Below are positions 1 through 11,040 of a DNA stretch of 64,000 nucleotides, piece by piece. The DNA comes from Rhodocollybia butyracea (lineage: Eukaryota; Basidiomycota; Agaricomycetes; Agaricales; Omphalotaceae). Position numbers and translations under genes: made by a program. The stretch covers positions 1 through 64,000 of the forward strand of contig JADNRY010000210.1 in NCBI GenBank assembly GCA_015501585.1, written 5' to 3'. Numbering within the stretch: position 1 is the first letter of the stretch; each line of letters starts with the position of its first letter. Below the pieces are notes generated by a model. The model made no database searches and was not told the DNA's origin. It saw nothing but the letters and a program-made list of their open reading frames with translations.

Positions 1-11
1 GTTCAATGTAA

Positions 12-320
12 TCAGGGTGAGGCTCTGCCCCCAAGTACTCTTACAGCAATTTTACAGCAGTGTCGATCACCTACATGACGAGGTAAGAGGAAGGATAGCA
101 GATTGTTGGGATCGTTAGTGTCGACAGGATCGACGGCGTCCAAAAGAGGTATAGCCGCGCTGTATATATTTTCTGCGTGGCATTGGAGCGTGCCTACGTC
201 GCAGGCATCACAACATGCACCTCCATCATGGTACAATCCTTGAAGGTTCAAGCTGGGGTTCAACAAATAAGCAGCAGAATGAGTAATGAGATGTTGTATG
301 TAACGCTTTGATAATTCCAT
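12..320 (-). CDS. Hypothetical ORF, 102 aa, doubtful
   Basis: An open frame with an ATG start and a Cys/His-containing middle (residues around 35-50 hold five Cys). I recognise no family. It lies near the window edge and may be an exon of a gene extending left, or chance. Nothing nearby supports expression. Treat as unproven. Confidence 0.15.
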   Translation of the reverse strand: MELSKRYIQHLITHSAAYLLNPSLNLQGLYHDGGACCDACDVGTLQCHAENIYSAAIPLLDAVDPVDTNDPNNLLSFLLPRHVGDRHCCKIAVRVLGGRASP

Positions 321-1630
321 ATCGGATATGATACAACTCCGGAGTACTTACCAATCATTACTCACCCGGTTATTGATGCTTCGTATGTACCGGACTACCT
401 TAGAAATATTTATTATTCTGCAGTATATAAGGCCTTCTCTAAGGCCACTACCTATAGTATCCAATCTTATATCTTTCTGTCTCTCGAGCCTCACAGCTCC
501 TTCAGTCCTGCGCCGGATATTTACAACATGAGATTCATCACACAGGGCTGCAAAAATTATCAGTAGAATAAATTGGATGCACAAGCCTCCCCAATTCCAG
601 ACTTTGTACAACATGGTCCAAGTCATCATCGACGGCAGATAAGACAAAAGCTAGTCGTGAATTGGCCCGATGACAAGAGTTTGCATAGTCGAGACGATAT
701 CAACTCCAGGAGGGCCCTTGAAAGGTGCAGCCTCTACAGCAACACTGAAGAAACCATAAGAAATGAGCGAGTACGCAAGATGAGGATCGCGAAATATGGA
801 AGCATATATTAGTTTGTACCAGCAACGCCGAGCGAGAGCATCAGAAACAAAGCTAGAGTCAACGAGAGATGGAATTCAAGAGAAAAGAGGCAACAAGGCC
901 TGTATTTATATTATACAGACTCAATAATTTACGAATGGATAAGGGAACTATTGAATCATCTACCGACTTAAGGCTACATGTAACACCGATCGCCCAATCG
1001 GCGTATATCGGCAGAGCTAAAACATTGGGATACGCGGCTGCATGTGGCTTGCACCGATTTTAAAGATCTCTCACAAAAAATTATATTGAACAGCAGCTAC
1101 CTAAAGGTACGGGAAAACATACGGGAAAAATGCTCGGGCCGCGGGACTTGAGAATTCCGCGCAGGAGCACAGCCACATCAACGTAACTGCCACGTCGATT
1201 GGGCGTCTACACCGTTTCTTCAACCGATCGTCTTCTCTATAATCACGCCGTTTGCCTCAGAGGGTCTTTTCAGCGAAATTATGAACAGTGGTATTGTGAG
1301 TACCTCAATACTTGAACCAACGTGGGATTCTCAATTTCGTTCAGCTATTTTATCAAATGCAAGCTATCGCCGAGGGTCCTCATGGTGGTTCACCATTACC
1401 TGTACTGTCTTCTACGCTATCCGCTGCATCGCCGCTGCAATAATATCCGGAGATGCGCCATTAACATTCAAATTTGGCAATGTTCTTTTCATTCCTTTCG
1501 TGAACTCTTCCGGCGGCTGGATCGTCTTGACACAGTGCCAGCCGCCGTTGAAAGCGTTGTAGGCAGCTCGAGTCAGAGGCGATGAATTTCTCTTCCCCCA
1601 TTACCACTCTGGCGGCCCCTAAGCTCAATG
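321..1630. other. Intergenic stretch, nothing recognised
   Basis: Only short overlapping ORFs on both strands, none with a recognisable domain or repeated motif. The AT-rich composition and lack of a consistent reading frame suggest non-coding or decayed repeat DNA. Confidence 0.4.
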
Positions 1631-1769
1631 TTCAACGCCCAGAAGTCTGAAGTGCTCTTTCCTCATTGCTAGCAACAGAACCATTACGATCTAGCCAATG
1701 CCATTGTGCGGCAGTTACTTGGGTCATTCCAACGTACATTTGCATTGCCGTTAACTGTGTTTCCCCATT

Positions 1770-2190
1770 CTTACTGGTGGACATGCTCCGAGTTGCCACT
1801 AACCACGACTCCCCATCCTCGCTGGGGTATACGCTCCGCGTTGCCGCTAGCCATGTATCGCCATCCTCGCTGGTGGACATGCTCTGTGTCACCGCTAATC
1901 ACGTTGGCTCGTCCTCGCCGGTGGACATGCTGGATGCCACCGCTTGTCTAAAACAAACGCCACTAGCCATGTCTCCCCATCCTCGCCGTTGGACATGCTT
2001 CATGTCGCCGCTAACCACTGGGCCTCATCCTCGCCGATGGACATGCCGGACGCCACCGCTCGTCTAAAACGCCACTAGCCATGTCTCCCTATCCTCGCTG
2101 TTGGACATGCTTTGTGTCACCGCTAACCACCTGGCCTCGTCCTCGCCGATGGACATGCCGGACGCCACCGCTCATCTAAAAACTTCAGCC
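1770..2190 (+). repeat. Degenerate minisatellite, ~48-bp unit with ~112-bp higher-order unit
   Basis: The motif catcctcgcyg-tggacatgc recurs about eight times, spaced by roughly 48-50 bp, each followed by gtgtcaccgctaa- or gatgccaccgct-type sequence. A longer unit beginning gccatgtctccc repeats at about 1966 and 2078, 112 bp apart. ORFs across it are open on both strands, as expected of a frame-neutral repeat, so I do not call them genes. A shorter related motif (gcggcagttacttgggtc) occurs at about 1708 and 2330. Confidence 0.6.
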
Positions 2191-2659
2191 CGCCCATTCT
2201 CTCCATGTACGTCTGGTGCGCCAACGCCGTCATGTGACTTATGGCGGCCATGCCGGATGTCGTCGCTCTTCCAAAAGTTTCCGCCCAACCGGTCTCTCCA
2301 TCTACGTTTTGTGGGCCAACGCCGTTGTACGGCAGTTACTTGGGTCGTTCCACATGTTCACGTTGCCATCAATCACAATTTTCTTATCCTCACTGATGAC
2401 CTTGTCAGACGCCATCGCTTTTCCAAAAAAAACTTTTGCCTGTCCCATCCTCTCCACCGACGCGATGTTCAGGGGCGAAAGCCATCGTGTAGCAGTTACT
2501 TGGATTTTTCCTATGCACATGCACATCCCCGTTATGCTGGATGTCATCGCTCTTTCAAGAACCTCTGGCCGCCCATTCTTTCCATGTATGTTCGGTACAA
2601 TGGCCTTTTCGTTCCGTCATCCAAGTAGTAAGTTCGGGATATCTCTTCCCTCTTAATCA

Positions 2660-3180
2660 GTACCTATTTATGTGATTCTCCCCTTCAGGACAGTCGCTCT
2701 ATTCATTGCGGTTCAAACATCAAGCTAAGTTATTTTTCGCTACGGCTAACAATTTTTTCTAAAATCAATTTCCTTGTCGGTTTACTGAAGAATGTGCTTC
2801 CTTCCTTGGCCTTTGTGATCTGTCTTTTAGACACACGTTGTAGCCTTGAGTGTAACAGTCAAGTGCAAAGAAGGTGCACATTTGTTTTTAACACGTTTTG
2901 GTTCCCGCTGATGGGTCTTATGTTCCGAACGAGTGGAAAGCAAGCATCTGTAAGCTTTCGCCTCTTTGACTTTGACTTGGCTTCAGCTTACTGAAGCTTT
3001 CTAGCTTTATTTTGTGTGCTAAGACTGTTGATCTTGGGTTCGTACGCTTCATCTCTTTATTAGTTGTAGATTGCATACTTAGAAGGTGCCGCAGGTCATT
3101 GTATGTGCTGTATAAAATCCAAGATAAGTCATGTTCTTCTGTCTCTCCGGCTACTTGTAGAATCAATACCTCTTGAATAT
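2660..3180. other. No gene seen
   Basis: AT-rich sequence with two short ORFs on opposite strands (about 66 and 82 aa) and no recognisable motif. Confidence 0.35.
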
Positions 3181-3189
3181 ACTTTTACT

Positions 3190-3790
3190 GTCATATGAGG
3201 CCCTTCAGTAGTGATGGTGTAAGGCCCTCCAAATGATTGTTAAATGCACTCAGAATGATTGTCTAAGACACTCCAAAAGAGTGGCCAAGACAGCTGAAAT
3301 GATTGTTCCAAGCACTCAGAGTGATTGCTGAACAATCCAAATGATTGTCTCAAGACACTGTGACCCATTACTAAAAACAATTATTTAGACTGTCCTGAAC
3401 AGTCAGTTTGAGTGTTTCATACCATCATTTGGAGTGTTTTTGACAATCATTTAGATAGTCCAGAACTGTTATATAGAGTGGTTAAGACTATCATATTGAG
3501 GGGTTAGGACAATCATTGAAAGTAGTGCAGACACTCTTTAAGAGTAATTTAGACAATCATTAAGATTGGTTCAAACAGTCAATAAGATTGGTTTAGACAA
3601 TCAACAAGATTGGTTCAGACAATGTATAAGATTGGTTCAAACAATCAATATAAAGGTATAAGGCAATATTTTTGAGTAAACTAGACAATCATTAAGAATG
3701 GTTCAGACAATCAATAAGAGTGCAAGACAATCATTTAGATTGTGTTTTGGACAATCAAATTAATTGTTTTTACTTCCCGTAGTGATCCAT
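3190..3790. repeat. Cluster of short inverted and direct repeats, CACTA-like ends
   Basis: The core motif aatgattgtc (or its complement gacaatcatt) recurs more than ten times. It is mostly in one orientation at 3220-3350 and mostly inverted at 3420-3740, where the spacing settles to about 30 bp (agattggttcaaacaatca). The right end reads, on the minus strand, CACTACGGGAAGTAAAAAC. The sequence near 3366 (cattactaaaaacaatta) matches that end imperfectly in inverted orientation. Subterminal short repeats with CACTA-type ends are known for non-autonomous CACTA/EnSpm elements. No convincing 3-bp target duplication is visible, so the class is uncertain. Confidence 0.4.
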
Positions 3791-4575
3791 GAGTCCAAAG
3801 ATGGGTTATTTATGTTTATTCTTCATACTATCACTGTGTGAAAGTCCCTGACTCTGACTGAAGGGAAGGGAGGGTCTTGTAGGTGTCAATTGAGTGTTGG
3901 ATTCTTCCAAAACCGCCAGATCGGGTATTTCTTTCCCACCTGATGTTGAGCCGCCATGCCGGTTCATCCATTTGGCAAGTCTTCTGATCCCGATTTGATA
4001 CGGTCATCGGCTTGAGTTCCTTCCTATTCATACTTGCGGCTGTACCGGCACTTGCACAGCAACGCCTAGTTGCCCCCGTCGCCTTATCTCGTTCTACTTT
4101 CATAGGCATGCTCTCATGAATCCAAGGCATTGTAATTGTGAGATCTAATTTACAGAGCTTGGAACAAGTGCATAAATTTTGGGTCCACTCAGCGCTGTTT
4201 CTAATGCCAGGTCACGTCAATGAGGAGGATGAACTGCATGTGGGCTGGAATTTTGAATTTCAACAGATTGAAGCTGGACCTTTGCCTGTGCGTAGCTCAT
4301 GCAAAAAAAGTTTCTTGCAGTATACAGCGAGTTATCTTTTCAGGTATATGACAAGTAGCTTCTGGTTGCATACTACGAGTCACTTGTAGTGATGTACGTC
4401 TTTGACACATAACTTCACGCGCAACTTGTAAGCCAGCCTGTACAGTTCCACTCTGACACTACCATCATGTGGTCATCCAGTTGTTTGCATGATGACTGGG
4501 CCACCGCTGGTGTTTGCAGCACTGGACAGCTGTGAGTGAATCTGTTCCAAAGTGCTGTTTTTACACTGATTTTTT
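3791..4575. other. No gene seen
   Basis: Two short ORFs (3831-4130 minus and 4138-4389 plus) show no recognisable domain and no repeats. Confidence 0.3.
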
Positions 4576-4579
4576 GCTC

Positions 4580-4880
4580 CTTTGAAAATATCTTACATAG
4601 TCATTCTGTTGTGTGTTGGGTTGGAGACGATGGAATCAGCTGAGCAATTGATTTGCTTGCCGAGGTTTCTCTTGTGGTGTCGGTTGTTTATTTTCCCCGG
4701 AGTGCACGCTGTGCGGGATAATTATCTATTTTTCCTATGTTTTACTTTATGTTTTATGTATATTACTCCATATATTTCTCCGTAGCTGTAGTCTATTTAA
4801 GGTAGTTTACAATACAATTTTTCCCTGCGCGTTTGCTAGGGCTTCCTGCTATAGACCGGAGCGAACTTAGAGCTTATTCG
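4580..4880 (+). repeat. Diverged LTR-like repeat, copy A
   Basis: This stretch shares an ordered set of blocks with 6680-6925: a ttgcttgccga / ttgctcgccga block, a tatgttttatg block with repeated ccccgta- or ctccgta-type motifs, a TATA-like tatttaa followed by gtttacaatac or gcgtacaatat, and the block ctgcgcgtttgctagggctt followed by tagaccggag. A TATA-like box followed by a conserved downstream block suggests the promoter and R region of an old LTR. Ends and target duplications are not identifiable. Confidence 0.4.
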
Positions 4881-4945
4881 ACGTCTTGCTTAATTCACTC
4901 CAACATGTTGCTTGTGTGTCACTGCTGCTACTTGACCATTGTTTG

Positions 4946-5200
4946 TAGGGATCCGCACCGTAACCGTATGATACAGTTGACGGTACGGTTACGGGGGTAG
5001 CCGTAACCATACTGTATAGTTAATACTTTATAATATATATTGTTACGGCCGTACAATACGGCCGTAACCCGTATTTTTACCTGTACCGTACCGTAAGCTA
5101 TTTCCAAAGAAAAAATACGGTACGGGTACGGTACTAAGTACCAAGTACCGTATGAAACCGTAAGTGGTACGGCCGTAACCGTATCGGAACAACTCAGCCT
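4946..5200. repeat. Decayed inverted-repeat element rich in taccgta motifs
   Basis: Repeats of accgta/tacggt in both orientations dominate this stretch. It starts with tagggatccgcaccgtaacc, which recurs with minor change at 5844 (tagggatccgcactgtaccg). The composition resembles the terminal regions of hAT-type miniature elements, but I find no matching inverted end and no target duplication, so it is probably truncated. Confidence 0.35.
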
Positions 5201-5230
5201 TCAAGTTGTGAGATAGATAATTTATCAAGT

Positions 5231-6660
5231 ACCTAGCATATACTTAAATAAAGGCTGGTACACGTTCAAGCTCTTCGGAGCTATGTGTGTACAATCACTC
5301 AATGGTCACTGTATTCTCAACTTGAAGTCTGGAGCTTACAGATGGCTCACAGTGCCACCGTAGAGTGTATATATTTTGATTGTACATGTGCAAGGATCAA
5401 ACGAGGTGCAAACAAGAAAGCAAAGGTAAAAAAAGAACAGTAAGATGCGTTGAAACATACCTTCGGTTCACATTTCTACAGTCCCAGCTTCGAGCTTATT
5501 CTGACCTGAGCTGTTGCCTGTTCAGCAGCATGTTTTCGGAAGTGAGTCTGTTGGTCACTGGACATCGTTGACAGCGGTCGGGACAACTTGCGAGAACGTC
5601 GGGTAACAACCGACGTGTCAAGCGGATGTCAAGAGTCCCTGCATCCAGTTGATCCGAATGTTTGATACAGGTTGCCAAACTTCCAGCTTGACCTTTTTAG
5701 TGTGCGCTTAGATTATTATATATTATTGCATCCGGGCTTCTGGCAAAGCAACGGTGGGGTTCCTTAATAAGAATATGAGGGAAACCTGGGTTTCTGCTGG
5801 AAACGGGGTTCCCAAATAGAATAAGCCGTGCAAACAATTAGGGATCCGCACTGTACCGTATACCCTTATACACATCATGGCGGTATTTCAGATGTTTTCA
5901 GGTGCGTGATTTTTAGTGTTTGAGAAATTTAGCTTACGCTGTATGAACCCTCTCGACGTTGCTTATCCTTGATTTCTACAGTGGGAGGACTGCAGTTGTG
6001 ACTGTGATAAATAAATCATAGATTTTTGACTTATATGTGAAAGTCAAAAGTTTGTTCAAAAAGATTCTCACACCCAGTGAAATAAGTCACACGCTCACAT
6101 TCTTATTGAACATAATTTGAACTAATATGTCTTTCTCGCAAAGTACAACGATGTTTCACCAATGTTTCACGCATAGTCATTACTTAACGAAATCATGTGT
6201 ATTCAAGTAGTAAAATACATTAAGCATGTGCATATCCGGAGGGCCGCCATAATATGGTTTCTGATAGTTATCATACACCATACACTACTTACACTATACT
6301 TATTACCAGGCTTATTACAACAACTTATACCCTCACATGCTATAAAAATTGTTCAGAAAAAATTGAGCACAAAGCGAGACAATGAGCGCAAGGCGGGACA
6401 ATAGGCAGAGGGAGGGATAACCGTGACGGCACATTATGTACGGCGGCATACGATCATTACGAAGGCAGAAGGCCTCACCCATAAGAGCCTGTAAGCCGCC
6501 AAATATGCTGCTCAGCACACTCTGAATGTAAAATTTTTCCTCAGTAAAGTTACTGAGACTTTAAGATGTTTATTGTGCACTGAGATGTTGCCTCAAACGC
6601 TACAAATACATAGCGTACATGATCCGATCAAACCCTTATATATGTCCCGATAAGGGGGCT
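5231..6660. other. No gene; a few repeat relics
   Basis: Short unsupported ORFs only. The segment at about 5780-5835 (gaaacggggttcccaaatag) matches the segment at about 6975-7010, which in copy B lies just downstream of the LTR-like repeat. This suggests the 4.6-5.85 kb interval is copy A split by later insertions. Confidence 0.3.
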
Positions 6661-6679
6661 TATCAGGTGATCTCTCCGG

Positions 6680-7020
6680 GACATTGACTGAAGAAATTAT
6701 TGGGAATATTGACGTCAGCCAAGCAATTGGTTTGCTCGCCGAAATTTATCCTACCGAGATTTCTCCTGTGGAGCTTATGTGTTTTACCCTATGTTTTATG
6801 ATATATTTCCCCGTATGTTTCCCCGTATGTTTCCCCGTACCTAGTGTATTTAAACCAGCGTACAATATGACTTTCCCCTGCGCGTTTGCTAGGGCTTCAC
6901 TGCTATTAGACCGGAGTGATCTGATCCAACAGAAATCCTCTTGACCAGCACATTTTGACTGGGTTTCTCGAGAAACCCCGGAAACAGGGTTTCCAAATAG
7001 AAGAAGCCTGTTTGCACCAC
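6680..7020 (+). repeat. Diverged LTR-like repeat, copy B
   Basis: Colinear with copy A at 4580-4880. It includes a local triplication of tatgtttccccg at about 6800-6840, a tatttaa box near 6847, and the shared block ctgcgcgtttgctagggctt near 6880. The downstream ggaaacagggtttccaaata block also occurs near 5800. Probably an old solo LTR. Confidence 0.4.
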
Positions 7021-7478
7021 CAAAAGGTGAAATGTTTCATCATAGTACTGTTGCTAAACCTTTTGTTTTAGAGCTTGAATGGTTAACATTATACTTAGTC
7101 TGAATGGGCAGGTTGAGAATCAATGTCAATTCAGTCAATTCTGGTGAATCACCATCCCAGCCCTGGAGGAGGGACACTGGGACAAGGTGCCAGGCCAACC
7201 AATTGCAATTGACTGTTGATTCACATCCTGCAGTGACTCACCGGCTATATCTAGTACTCACCCCAAACTTGGAATTAGACTCAGAAAATGAGTAAATCCT
7301 AGAAACAACCTCAAGGAATTTGGTGGCACCTTGCATATGAATTGCTTATGGCAGCTCACTTGATGTGGTCTAGCTTCTCAATTTAGTACACAGACAGTAA
7401 CAGACTTGACACAGATAATATGATTTGAGTTGGTAATATTTAAGGTAAGGCTGGAAGAGTGGTCAAATTGATCTGTGA
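7021..7478. other. No gene seen
   Basis: One short plus-strand ORF (7104-7295) with no recognisable features. Confidence 0.3.
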
Positions 7479-7486
7479 GTTCTAGT

Positions 7487-8050
7487 TAGTGATGTGCCGG
7501 CTACGGCTCAGAGCCGTTGAGCCCCCAAAGCCGGCCGTCTTTGAGCCTAGCCTGGCCCCAGCTGTCATAGGGCTCAGAAGGGCTCAAGGCCCGGCTCAGA
7601 ATTCTCAAAGCCCTGGGCCGGGGCCTGAGCCGGAGCTCAGCGCTTAATGAAGCATTGAGCAGCACGTCAAAAATTACACTTTGCAGCAGCACATGTATCA
7701 TCACATATGGCCAATTTTGCTCCAGAGGTATTAACCAGGCTAAAAAAAGGCCTCATTAGTGTCAAACAATTTGTTCAGCCAACTGATGAATGTATTTGAT
7801 TGGCCTTCTACAATTTAAATCATCTCAACAAGCAGGTGTATAACCTGCACACACTCAACCAGAAAACCAAAAGTATCATGTTATAGAGTCCACCAAGGGC
7901 AGGGAGCTTAGCGCTTCAAGACATGTCTCTTTAGTGCCTGGGCCCCGGCCTGAGCCTGAGCCTGAGCCGGCTTTGAGCCCGGCTCAGATTTTTGACGAGC
8001 CCTGGCCGGGGCTTTTGAGCCGTAGCTGGGCCCCAGCCGGCACAACACTA
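7487..8050. mobile_element. Non-autonomous hAT (MITE), 564 bp
   Basis: The element starts tagtgatgtgccggct and ends agccggcacaacacta, imperfect terminal inverted repeats rich in ggctca/gagccg motifs. It is flanked by a perfect 8-bp direct repeat, gttctagt, at 7479-7486 and 8051-8058. An 8-bp duplication and TA.G-type ends are the hAT superfamily signature. It holds no transposase; the minus-strand ORF in its left end is an artefact of the GC-rich terminus. Confidence 0.85.
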
Positions 8051-8058
8051 GTTCTAGT

Positions 8059-9390
8059 CACAATTCACCAGCTGGGCTTACTTTGATCTACATGAGGGTT
8101 GTCTTGATGGCTAAGTTTATTGATGGATCACAATGTGATGCTATGCTGGCGTGGGGTCACCAACACTCAGGCTGAGAGCAGCTGAGAGCCTCAAAAGGTG
8201 GGGACAGTGGTGGAGGAGGCTGTTAGGACACTTTGTTGGTTGTTCATAGTCACTGAACTTGAACAATGGGTCAAATATCTTTTGAAGCAACTCATACTGA
8301 TGTCTGTAACTCTATACCAGACCACAAGTGGGCCTGCAAATTAGTAAGGACCTGATCTTCTTGAAGTTATCAAAGTCAACTGTCATGGACTTCCAACTCA
8401 TGGTTTTGTGTTTGATACCTTCAGGTCCTCTTGGTCAAAGGGTATCTTGAGACTTGGATGTATTGAAGTCAATTCTTGCTCTTCTGTTGCTTAAATTTTG
8501 TTGAAGATGTCCATGTCCTTGCTGCAATATTTGAATTTCAGGGCAAGGATGGATGGATTCTGGACAGCATACCAGAGGGTCTTGTACGGCTGTGTATGAG
8601 TACTGTATCATGAAACTTTTGAAACAGCATCCAGTGGCAGTTTACCAATAACTTGGGCTCACTTACATAGGCAAGGGGGCACGAAGAATTTTTTTTACCA
8701 CACTGGGTTGAGAAATTTTTTAACAGGCTTGGAGGCTGAACCGACCGACCAAGTGATGTCATACATTCCATATAAGGAAATATTTCACATGATCTGATCA
8801 CATTTAAGTATGTCTCACCCATGTCTACCTGATGCACTGCATTACAAATTCATCGAAGTGTAAGGCCCCTGGGCTGTGAGGCAAAGGGGCTGAGAGCGGG
8901 CTAGCTGATATAGCAAGATAAGAGCGGGTAAGGCTGAAAGCTTAGCTGATAGCAGCTAAAAGAGTCCTTAACTCCTACCAAGTGCACACAACCCAATTCT
9001 ATTGAGAGTACACACGAAGTGGCAGGAAGGAAAGGAACTAAAGATTACATAATAAGCGCTATTGATAATAACCAAAGCGGCGCCAATTCTGTAGCCGTTA
9101 CACGAAGTCTGCACATCTCATCAAAATCCATGTCCTTGAGAGTCAATAGAGTACTCACTATCCAGACTGCTTCACATCTGGATCTGGTTGGGCTTGTCAA
9201 ATTGCGGCGGGAGGTGGGTGGATTGCAGCAGTCATGTGTTGTGCCATCATGGCTCCAATGTCCAATAGATGCCTTTATCAAAGTCAAATCAAAGTTATAT
9301 AAGCTCAAAACTAGTAACTATTGCAAGTCTACAACTACTGATTGCTTGGCAAAAAAGGAAGCTTGAAGGAAATAAAGGCATTACCCAACA
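8059..9390. other. No recognised gene
   Basis: Two ORFs of about 100-115 aa (8538-8837 minus; 9019-9366 plus) have no recognisable domain. The plus-strand ORF overlaps an 87-aa minus-strand ORF. No repeats or RNA genes stand out. Confidence 0.3.
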
Positions 9391-9514
9391 CACTTTTAAT
9401 AATTATTGACTTGTTACAACAAGTCCAGAAATTTTACAATTATTTATTGTTAGTAACAATAGATATCAATGACAGGTGGCACATAATTAAATGTTAATCA
9501 AAGATTCTCATGTG

Positions 9515-9600
9515 CATATGGCAGAGTGGTTCTTCCGCTGCCACGACGTGATTCTGGGTGTTGATCAGGAGGCTAATGGTTCAATCCCGCCTGGTAATGT
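9515..9600 (+). ncRNA. tRNA-like sequence with A and B boxes (tRNA pseudogene or SINE head)
   Basis: tggcagagtgg at 9519-9529 matches the Pol III A box and ggttcaatccc at 9578-9588 matches the B box, about 50 bp apart, as in a tRNA with a variable arm or intron. I could not fold a convincing acceptor or T stem, so I do not call a functional tRNA. It may be the head of a tRNA-derived SINE. Confidence 0.4.
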
Positions 9601-9630
9601 TTTATTATTTCTCCGTTTTATTAAAAATAG

Positions 9631-9835
9631 GTTAGGGTTAGGGTTTTGGGTTTGACGCCGCCATAGGCGGCTCGCGCGAAGCGTGATGTTAGGGTTAGGG
9701 GTTTGGGTTAGGGTTTGGCGCCGCCGCAGGCGGCTCACGCAAAGCGCGAAATTTAGCGGTTAGGGTTAGGGTTAGGTGCCGCCGAAGGCGGCTCGCGCAA
9801 AGCGCGAAAGTTAGGGGTTATGAGTTAGGCATATT
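9631..9835 (+). repeat. Interstitial TTAGGG-type repeats alternating with GC-rich palindromic units
   Basis: Runs of ttaggg/ttagggg/tttaggg units appear in three blocks. They are separated by a repeated GC-rich unit, gccgccNNaggcggctc followed by gcgcraagcgcga, at about 9655, 9720 and 9778. TTAGGG is the common fungal telomere repeat, so this could be a telomere-derived or repair-derived insertion. Its position inside a TIR element suggests it moves with that element. Confidence 0.6.
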
Positions 9836-10041
9836 TTGATAGCGTAAACAAGGCTTTAGCGTGCCTGCCGACGACTTCCCGGCTTGGGGGACCCCCCAAA
9901 GGAGAGGGGAGGGAAGCGGAGGCAGGCCCAAAGTTTACGCGCCTGCGGGATTACAATAGAATAATTATTACACGGTCTTGTTATAACAATAAATAATCGT
10001 ACAATCTAGTTACTTATAATAACAAGTAGATAATTATTAAA

Positions 10042-11040
10042 TCTGTGTCCTGAGCTCATAAAGGTACCGAGTTCAGGTAGAAGCGCAGAATGTGCTTGAG
10101 CAAGGTTATTATGTAGATTATTGGACCAGATAGGGAGCCAACTTGGGACCAACTTCATCAACTTGAGATTGGCGACTTGAGCCAAAGAAAATGGTTCAAC
10201 CTTTGCTCAAGTTGCATTGAGTTCATATGACTTTTCCTGATGTGTCAGAAAGGCTCAAGCCCTCAAGATACAAGATTGAGCCTATGTGACCCCTTCCAGC
10301 TCCCTTTCTGCCCACTTATGTTCCCTTCACCAGCTTCCTAACCTACTTTTCTCCTAACTTGAAGTTCCCACTTGCTCTACCTTCAATTGCTTTTCACTGC
10401 GTCGATTTACTAGTGGGAAGTATTCATGCAAATACAGGTCACTCACCTCCTGACTCATGAGCATTCTGAACTTAAAATCGCTGGTGGCAATAATTTTATT
10501 GGACCCATGATTCCTGGGCATCTTCAGCACTTGTGGCCTCAGAATTGTTCATTACATCCTAATACCTGTGAATGCTTTACACTCCAATGATTGGTACCGA
10601 AAGTATTTTCTAAGATCTTCCAGGTATTGTCACGCAGACCTGCCTCTCAAATATATTATATGATAATCCAAGCTTGAATATTACTGGGATTACAATCATT
10701 ATGCCGAGTTAATGTACATTAGATTTCAGGCAAATACCATCTACTGGCAGCATTAAGGATAAAGTACTTGCAGGATAGGTATTGATAGTGCAGACTCGGA
10801 GCCCTAATACCATCATGTGGCATGTGGCCATGTGGTCAGATTATGCATCATTCCATAGAATCGGACTGAATGAGTTCATTTGACAGGCATATATATGAAT
10901 GATGGTTGTTGTGCATTCTTGTCTTTTGCCCATCATGTCTCAACACGTCCCAGTACAAACAGTCAGAGAACAAAGCGATAACAGGTATGAACACAGGATT
11001 TGTGACTGGTCTGGTACTCACTGATAAATGCTTCCATCTA
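10042..11040. other. Upstream region of the NLR-type gene, no exon identified
   Basis: No clear coding frame. Promoter or N-terminal exons of the downstream NLR-type pseudogene may lie here but cannot be assigned. The 70-aa minus-strand ORF (10848-11060) has no recognisable features. Confidence 0.3.

Larger units (their letters stand above)
9395..10041. mobile_element. TIR element carrying tRNA-like and telomere-like repeats
   Basis: The ends are imperfect inverted repeats of about 70 bp: the left end reads tttaataattattgacttg and the right end, reverse-complemented, reads tttaataattatctacttg, with a second matching block attatttattgtta near 9442 and 9985. TTAA occurs at both ends (9396-9399 and 10037-10040), which would fit a piggyBac-type target, but the tips are AT-palindromic, so this is weak. 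The interior holds a tRNA-like Pol III box pair, telomere-like repeats and a GC-rich palindrome. No ORF. Confidence 0.45.

Noticed and set aside
1666..2656. Overlapping ORFs of 133-175 aa on the plus strand and others on the minus strand
   Set aside because: They lie on a tandem repeat that is open in several frames; no domain or codon signal singles one out.
3540..3740. CRISPR-like array of ~30-bp spaced repeats
   Set aside because: Repeats are short, degenerate and occur in both orientations without unique spacers of constant length; eukaryotic satellite-type repeat.
9515..9600. Functional tRNA gene
   Set aside because: A and B boxes are good but the acceptor and T stems do not pair convincingly; kept only as a tRNA-like sequence.
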